Assembly (NCBI GenBank): GCA_024280975.1 | Contig: JAMXLQ010000163.1 | Coordinates: 1 to 19,135 of the forward strand | Length of the DNA: 19,135 nt | From: Methanosarcina sp. | GTDB taxonomy: Archaea; Halobacteriota; Methanosarcinia; Methanosarcinales; Methanosarcinaceae | Direction of reading: 5' to 3' | Shown: positions 16,049-19,135 of the stretch, piece after piece | Position numbering within the stretch: position 1 is the first letter of the stretch | Layout of the letters: every line of letters begins with the position of its first letter | Made by a program: the position numbers and the translations under genes | The notes under the pieces: generated by a model | Database searches by the model: none | The model's input: only the letters and a program-made list of their open reading frames with translations | Told to the model about the DNA's origin: nothing

Positions 16049-16073
16049 CATATGAGAATATATAACTCATATG
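16049..16073 (+). promoter_or_regulatory. TATA box enclosed by a perfect 8-bp inverted repeat
   Basis: catatgag (16049-16056) and ctcatatg (16066-16073) are exact inverted copies around aatatataa, which is a good archaeal TATA box. It lies about 95 bases before the DUF2795 ATG, leaving a leader of about 70 nt. A dimeric repressor bound here would block TBP, so it is a candidate operator. The repeat is seen; the role is inferred. Confidence 0.5.
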
Positions 16074-16158
16074 ATTTCATGGAAGTTGGTTTGCTAAAAC
16101 AGAAAACTGTTTTTTAAATGATATCTAAGTGAAATTTACAAATGGGGGAATGTAAACA

Positions 16159-16347
16159 ATGGAAGTAAGTCCTATAGAAGTACAGAAATCTTTAAAGGAT
16201 ATGGACTATCCTGCGAAGAAGAAAGATATAATTCAGCACGCTAAAAAGCATAACGCCAGCAAAGAAGTATTGAATGAGCTTGAAAGAATAGAGGATAAAG
16301 AATACAACAATGCCGCCGAAGTGAGCAAAGAGTTTAAAGGTGAATAA
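16159..16347 (+). CDS. DUF2795 domain protein
   Basis: 62 residues. The pattern SPIEVQKSLKDMDYPAKKKD followed by IIQHAKKHNASKEVLNELER matches DUF2795, a small helical domain widespread in bacteria and methanogens with no proven function. The tail DKEYNNAAEVSKEFKGE also fits the family. It is highly charged, soluble and has no signal peptide. ATG at 16159 lies about 10 bases after GGGGGA (16144-16149). It is a single gene with a palindromic promoter region upstream and a hairpin terminator downstream, which suggests separately controlled, perhaps stress-related expression. Confidence 0.85.
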   Translation: MEVSPIEVQKSLKDMDYPAKKKDIIQHAKKHNASKEVLNELERIEDKEYNNAAEVSKEFKGE

Positions 16348-16419
16348 AGTAAGAACTGCGATTAGGTAGCAATCTAACTGATGGAATTTAACTGACGGCT
16401 TTGTTATGTAGAGACGAGA

Positions 16420-16470
16420 GGGGATTCTCAAAGAATCTCTCACTTTCTATTTAAATTTAATTTTTAGCTC
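16420..16470 (+). terminator. Hairpin plus T-rich tract after the DUF2795 gene
   Basis: An 8-bp stem (16420-16427 with 16433-16440, two G-T pairs, loop tcaaa) is followed by a T-rich tract up to 16467. It lies about 70 bases after the stop and looks like an intrinsic terminator. Further T-rich DNA follows to 16624. Confidence 0.5.
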
Positions 16471-16624
16471 TGTAAAGAGGCCTTAACAGCTATAATTTTT
16501 ATTCAGAAGGCTGGATATAAAATTAAGATAAGGTTATTTTTGTTCCTTTTAAAAATATTTATTTTGGAAATTTTATTCTTATTTCTTTTATCTTTATTTT
16601 TTAACTAATTTTTCCATTTTCATT

Positions 16625-17107
16625 TCACTTTTCTTTCAGAGTTTTCAATTCAAAAAGTACTTTTTCAGCGTGTCCAGCGGATTTAACGTTATCCCATATC
16701 CTAGCTATTTCTCCTTCAGGATCTATGAGAAAAGTTGTCCTGACCGCACTTGTAAACTCTTTGCCTCTATAATGCTTTGGATGCAACACTTCATACATTT
16801 TGTGGACATTTGCCTGCTCGTCTGAGAGTAGTTTCATTTTAAGCTCTTTCTTCTCGATAAATTGCCGGTGAGATTCTATACTATCCCTACTAACCCCGAT
16901 AACCACTGCATTTTCAGCTTCAAAATCTTTTCTCAAACAACTGAAGTTCTTTGCCTCAAGGCTGCACCCTGGTGTGTTATCTCTCGGATAAAAGTAAAGA
17001 ACTACCCATTTTCCTCTGAAGTCTTCAAGGCATATCCTATTCCCTTCCTGGTCGAGCAGGCAAAAATCAGGAGCAGATTGCCCTACTTTCAGTGAAGTTT
17101 TTACCAT
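16625..17107 (-). CDS. Peroxiredoxin, Bcp/PrxQ type
   Basis: 160 residues from ATG 17107. A TTG four codons upstream (17119) is open, but its bases form the TTGGGG ribosome binding site, so ATG is chosen. It reduces peroxides in the cytoplasm with electrons from thioredoxin-like partners. VGQSAPDFCLLDQEGN, WVVLYFYPRDNTPGC and TTFLIDPEGEIARIW are AhpC/TSA-Bcp motifs. The peroxidatic cysteine is C48 in NTPGCSLEA. The resolving cysteine usually found five residues later is absent (Asn at that place in EAKNFSC); C57, nine residues later, is the only nearby substitute, so it may be a 1-Cys or unusual 2-Cys enzyme. It stands alone in an AT-rich setting. Confidence 0.93.
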   Translation of the reverse strand: MVKTSLKVGQSAPDFCLLDQEGNRICLEDFRGKWVVLYFYPRDNTPGCSLEAKNFSCLRKDFEAENAVVIGVSRDSIESHRQFIEKKELKMKLLSDEQANVHKMYEVLHPKHYRGKEFTSAVRTTFLIDPEGEIARIWDNVKSAGHAEKVLFELKTLKEK

Positions 17108-17145
17108 ATTTTTCCCCAAGTCAATGTTGGATTATTGTGGTTGTT

Positions 17146-17235
17146 TAATAATTATTTAAAAATAAATTTGCAATAGCTATTAGAAACAAATTGATAATGT
17201 ATATTAAAAAACATTACATAATAATTATTTAAAAA
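17146..17235. repeat. Pair of 17-bp AT-rich direct repeats upstream of the peroxiredoxin gene
   Basis: taataattatttaaaaa occurs at 17146-17162 and again at 17219-17235, 73 bases apart. A second pair, atgttggat, flanks them at 17124-17132 and 17264-17272. The spacer also holds the palindrome aatagctatt (17172-17181). They lie in the presumed promoter and leader of the peroxiredoxin gene and could be regulator sites or relics of a short duplication. The AT-rich composition lowers confidence. Confidence 0.45.
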
Positions 17236-17297
17236 ATATAAACTTATTTGTGAAATTGAAATTATGTTGGATAGTTAGTATCTTTCGGCTTCAAACT

Positions 17298-18383
17298 TTA
17301 TCTTATACGCTTCCAGGACAATAATGCAGCTTCAAACGCCAGAAAAGGCCCTATAAACAATCCTGTCCAGAATAGAAGTCCAGCTATTCCCAGACCAGAG
17401 AAACAAAGTCGTTTTCTTGCTGACCCAGTGCCGTAACTTTCATCTTTGAGGCTTAAGGCTATTGCAACGACTCCAAGTCCCATACTGGCAAAAATTAGAA
17501 TGAAGGTAATAAAAACATCTGAGGAATATGAACTTTTACTCAATGAAATCAGCATCTGGAATATATATGACATTCCTGTGCCCAGAAAGAAAAGGCCTGC
17601 AAGTATTCCTGAGAAACGTGCAGGATTATAACCTGCTACAGTTTCCCTTTTGAAGAAAATCGCTAGAAGTCCGGCTGCAAAGGTTAGTGCGAGTGGGGTA
17701 AAAATCAAAGGCAGGCTCTGACCTTCCCAAAGATAGATTTTTATCTGGCTCAGAGGGACGGATACCCATTCTTTCAAGGTAAAAGCTTCTCTATATCCTA
17801 AAATCAGTCCATAATTTCCCTCTCTCTGCATTTCTTTTTTCTGCACGCCTTTTCCTTGTATTATACGTTCTCTCTCTGTCGCATTTACTTCCGGCATAAA
17901 GCCAACCGCAGCGTAGTATATTCCGCTTTCCGGAGCTTTGATATCGAGGTGAGCAAGCGAGTAGAAGACACTTGGAGTAAACCCTTCATATACAGGACTC
18001 TCAGGTAGGTTATAGGAAATCACTTTTACCCCATATCCCTCAGGCACTTCCAGTCTCTCTGGGACCTTTTCCTCATCTGCAAGTCCTGGTCCAATAAGAA
18101 TCAGGTTCGGGGCAAAACCCTGATTTCCCTGCTCAACGGGAATGGTGAGCCCGAGCACAATTCTCTCCTCTTTCTCCATTTTAAAACTGTAATACCTTAG
18201 ATCCCCGGAGGCAAGCTGTCCGTAAAATACTCTTGATTTCGAAGGGTCTTCAATTCTGATTGCCGTCTCAGGACTTTTGCCCTCTCCTTCGAAAACTGCT
18301 ACATGGGCAAGTGCAGGAGTAGATAAAAGATATATAACAGGCAGCAGAAATATTCCAGAAAACCAGAATATACCCTGTCTCAT
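17298..18383 (-). CDS. Exported membrane-anchored protein of unknown function
   Basis: 361 residues. A signal peptide (1-26, ending TPALA with likely cleavage before H27) leads to an outside domain (27-220) rich in beta-strands, containing YYSFKMEKEERIVLGLTIP and SGIYYAAVGF. Four predicted membrane helices follow, about 224-245, 256-280, 290-312 and 328-352, and the protein ends in a basic tail. I do not recognise a named family. The outer domain resembles beta-sandwich folds of surface or sensor proteins, which is inference. ATG at 18383 has a TATA-like stretch close upstream (about 18405-18418), giving a very short leader. It is a single gene between the peroxiredoxin and DUF169 genes, which share its orientation. 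Confidence 0.82.
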   Translation of the reverse strand: MRQGIFWFSGIFLLPVIYLLSTPALAHVAVFEGEGKSPETAIRIEDPSKSRVFYGQLASGDLRYYSFKMEKEERIVLGLTIPVEQGNQGFAPNLILIGPGLADEEKVPERLEVPEGYGVKVISYNLPESPVYEGFTPSVFYSLAHLDIKAPESGIYYAAVGFMPEVNATERERIIQGKGVQKKEMQREGNYGLILGYREAFTLKEWVSVPLSQIKIYLWEGQSLPLIFTPLALTFAAGLLAIFFKRETVAGYNPARFSGILAGLFFLGTGMSYIFQMLISLSKSSYSSDVFITFILIFASMGLGVVAIALSLKDESYGTGSARKRLCFSGLGIAGLLFWTGLFIGPFLAFEAALLSWKRIR

Positions 18384-18798
18384 GGACTATGTTTTCTCAA
18401 ATAGTATGTAAATATGTATAAGAACAAAGAATCAGACACAGAACGTGAGTCTTAATTTTCGCGTTAAGTTAATTCTTGTCCCTTTCCGAAAAACCTTTCT
18501 TAAATGCGCTTGGAACTCATCTCATGAGAATCTGGGATATACCTCCTAAGAAAATGTGCAGGTAGCATCTTCTAGGAGTTTTGACAAGTCTTTTCATGTA
18601 TAATTAAAACATAATTTCATGAAGTTGTCATGAAGGAATATTTACTTGAAGGAAAGATAGACTTTGCAAAAAACCTATCTAAATCCGCTTCAAGATGATG
18701 AAACAAACAAGCAAAGTATATCAGGCTATTTATTTTCAAGTTAATAGAGTTTGTTATTTCAGAAGATTCTACAAAACCTAAAATATACTTTCCAGACT
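18384..18798. other. Spacer between the membrane protein and the DUF169 gene
   Basis: 415 bases without a convincing gene. It holds a hairpin with one bulge (18543-18552 with 18570-18578), a perfect 7-bp inverted repeat ttcatga/tcatgaa (18616-18634), and two similar stretches starting aaaaacct near 18489 and 18669 that are probably a diverged direct repeat. The upstream promoter of the membrane protein lies near 18405. Confidence 0.5.
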
Positions 18799-19135
18799 TT
18801 ACTTAGGGCAAATTTCCTTGAGGCCATCAGCTACATCAGCCAGAAGTTCAATGGGAATTCCCATAATCATTTCTTCATCTGCAATCTTTGTGTATGTTCT
18901 GCTGCCGCTGCAACCGACTGTGACTCCGATTTTGCCTTCTTTATATGCCTGTACAACCCCATCCGAGCACAAGCTCTGCTTTCCTGCAAAACTTGCTTCA
19001 ATCCTGCCGCCTGTTTTATACATCATGGCTTGTGTAAGTAACATAATCTGTTTGGGAGTGCAGATAACCACAACAACGTCCGGAATAAACGTAGCTTTTT
19101 CCAGAGGGGAATACAGGATAGCTTCTGTTGAGTTA
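18799..19135 (-). CDS. DUF169 family protein, C-terminal part
   Basis: The last 111 or so codons are present; the frame stays open to the window end, so the start lies outside. ILYSPLEKATFIPDVVVVIC, TPKQIMLLTQAMMYKTGG, a cysteine-containing loop KQSLCSDGVVQAY and VGCSGSRTYTKIADEE are the DUF169 signature pattern. IPIELLADVADGL closes the domain. DUF169 proteins are common in methanogens and anaerobes, have conserved cysteines and have no settled function. It runs in the same direction as the membrane protein downstream but is separated by 415 bases, so a shared transcript is uncertain. Confidence 0.88.
   Translation of the reverse strand, partial: NSTEAILYSPLEKATFIPDVVVVICTPKQIMLLTQAMMYKTGGRIEASFAGKQSLCSDGVVQAYKEGKIGVTVGCSGSRTYTKIADEEMIMGIPIELLADVADGLKEICPK

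Larger units (their letters stand above)
14911..16158. other. Gene-poor AT-rich stretch of 1.2 kb
   Basis: A T-rich tract at 14921-14935 probably ends the ATPase/PhnP transcript. Positions 15047-15483 hold broken open frames that may be gene remains. Positions 15484-15751 are AT-rich and hold a perfect palindrome tatacgtata (15533-15542). A possible 52-codon gene lies at 15752-15910. Positions 15911-16048 hold a small hairpin (15944-15959) and AT-rich DNA leading into the DUF2795 promoter. No transposase or integrase motif is seen. Confidence 0.55.

Overview
The window looks like a piece of a Methanosarcina-type methanogenic archaeon chromosome. The basis is archaeal aIF1/SUI1, archaeal-type PurL without the fused glutaminase domain, NreA with a C-terminal PCNA-binding motif, archaeal winged-helix and COG2522-type regulators, AT-rich TATA-type promoters, long AT-rich intergenic spacers, and a bacterial-type seryl-tRNA synthetase. 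The species was not determined. No tRNA, rRNA, CRISPR array, integrase or intact insertion sequence was seen.

Layout. Positions 1-149 hold the 3' end of serS (+). Positions 375-5570 hold a tight minus-strand operon read from high to low coordinates: a degenerate GH57 protein, an intact GH57 hydrolase, an ACT-like/V4R sensor protein and a GH15 glucoamylase-like enzyme. Three of its genes are joined by 4-bp overlaps or a 38-bp gap, and it is probably an alpha-glucan (glycogen) mobilisation unit with a built-in small-molecule sensor. Positions 5924-8071 hold purL (-), bracketed by two nearly identical 56-bp inverted copies of a GC-rich hairpin repeat. Positions 8694-8942 hold a small winged-helix regulator (-). 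Positions 9468-9776 hold aIF1 (+). Positions 9978-11566 hold a COG2522-type HTH/Cys-cluster regulator overlapping nreA (+), and 11694-12407 hold purC (-). Positions 12888-14910 hold an AAA ATPase followed one base later by a PhnP-like metallo-beta-lactamase-fold phosphodiesterase (+). Positions 14911-16158 are a gene-poor, AT-rich stretch with fragmentary ORFs and one possible 52-residue small protein. Positions 16159-16347 hold a DUF2795 protein (+), 16625-17107 a Bcp/PrxQ-type peroxiredoxin (-), 17298-18383 a secreted/membrane protein of unknown function (-), and 18799 to the window end a DUF169 protein (-, 5' end outside).

How the genes work together. The two purine genes (purL, purC) are separate single-gene units. 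The clearest multi-gene story is the glucan operon: GH57 and GH15 can cleave alpha-1,4/1,6 glucan, the ACT-V4R protein may sense a metabolite or lipid-like ligand, and the first GH57 paralogue has lost its predicted general acid, so it may be a regulatory or glycan-binding pseudoenzyme. The nreA pair suggests PCNA-linked DNA repair controlled by, or made together with, a cysteine-rich regulator.

The observations most worth a second look are the GH57 pseudoenzyme, the sensor inside the glucan operon, the inverted repeats around purL with compensatory stem changes between units, and the inverted repeat around the TATA box of the DUF2795 gene.
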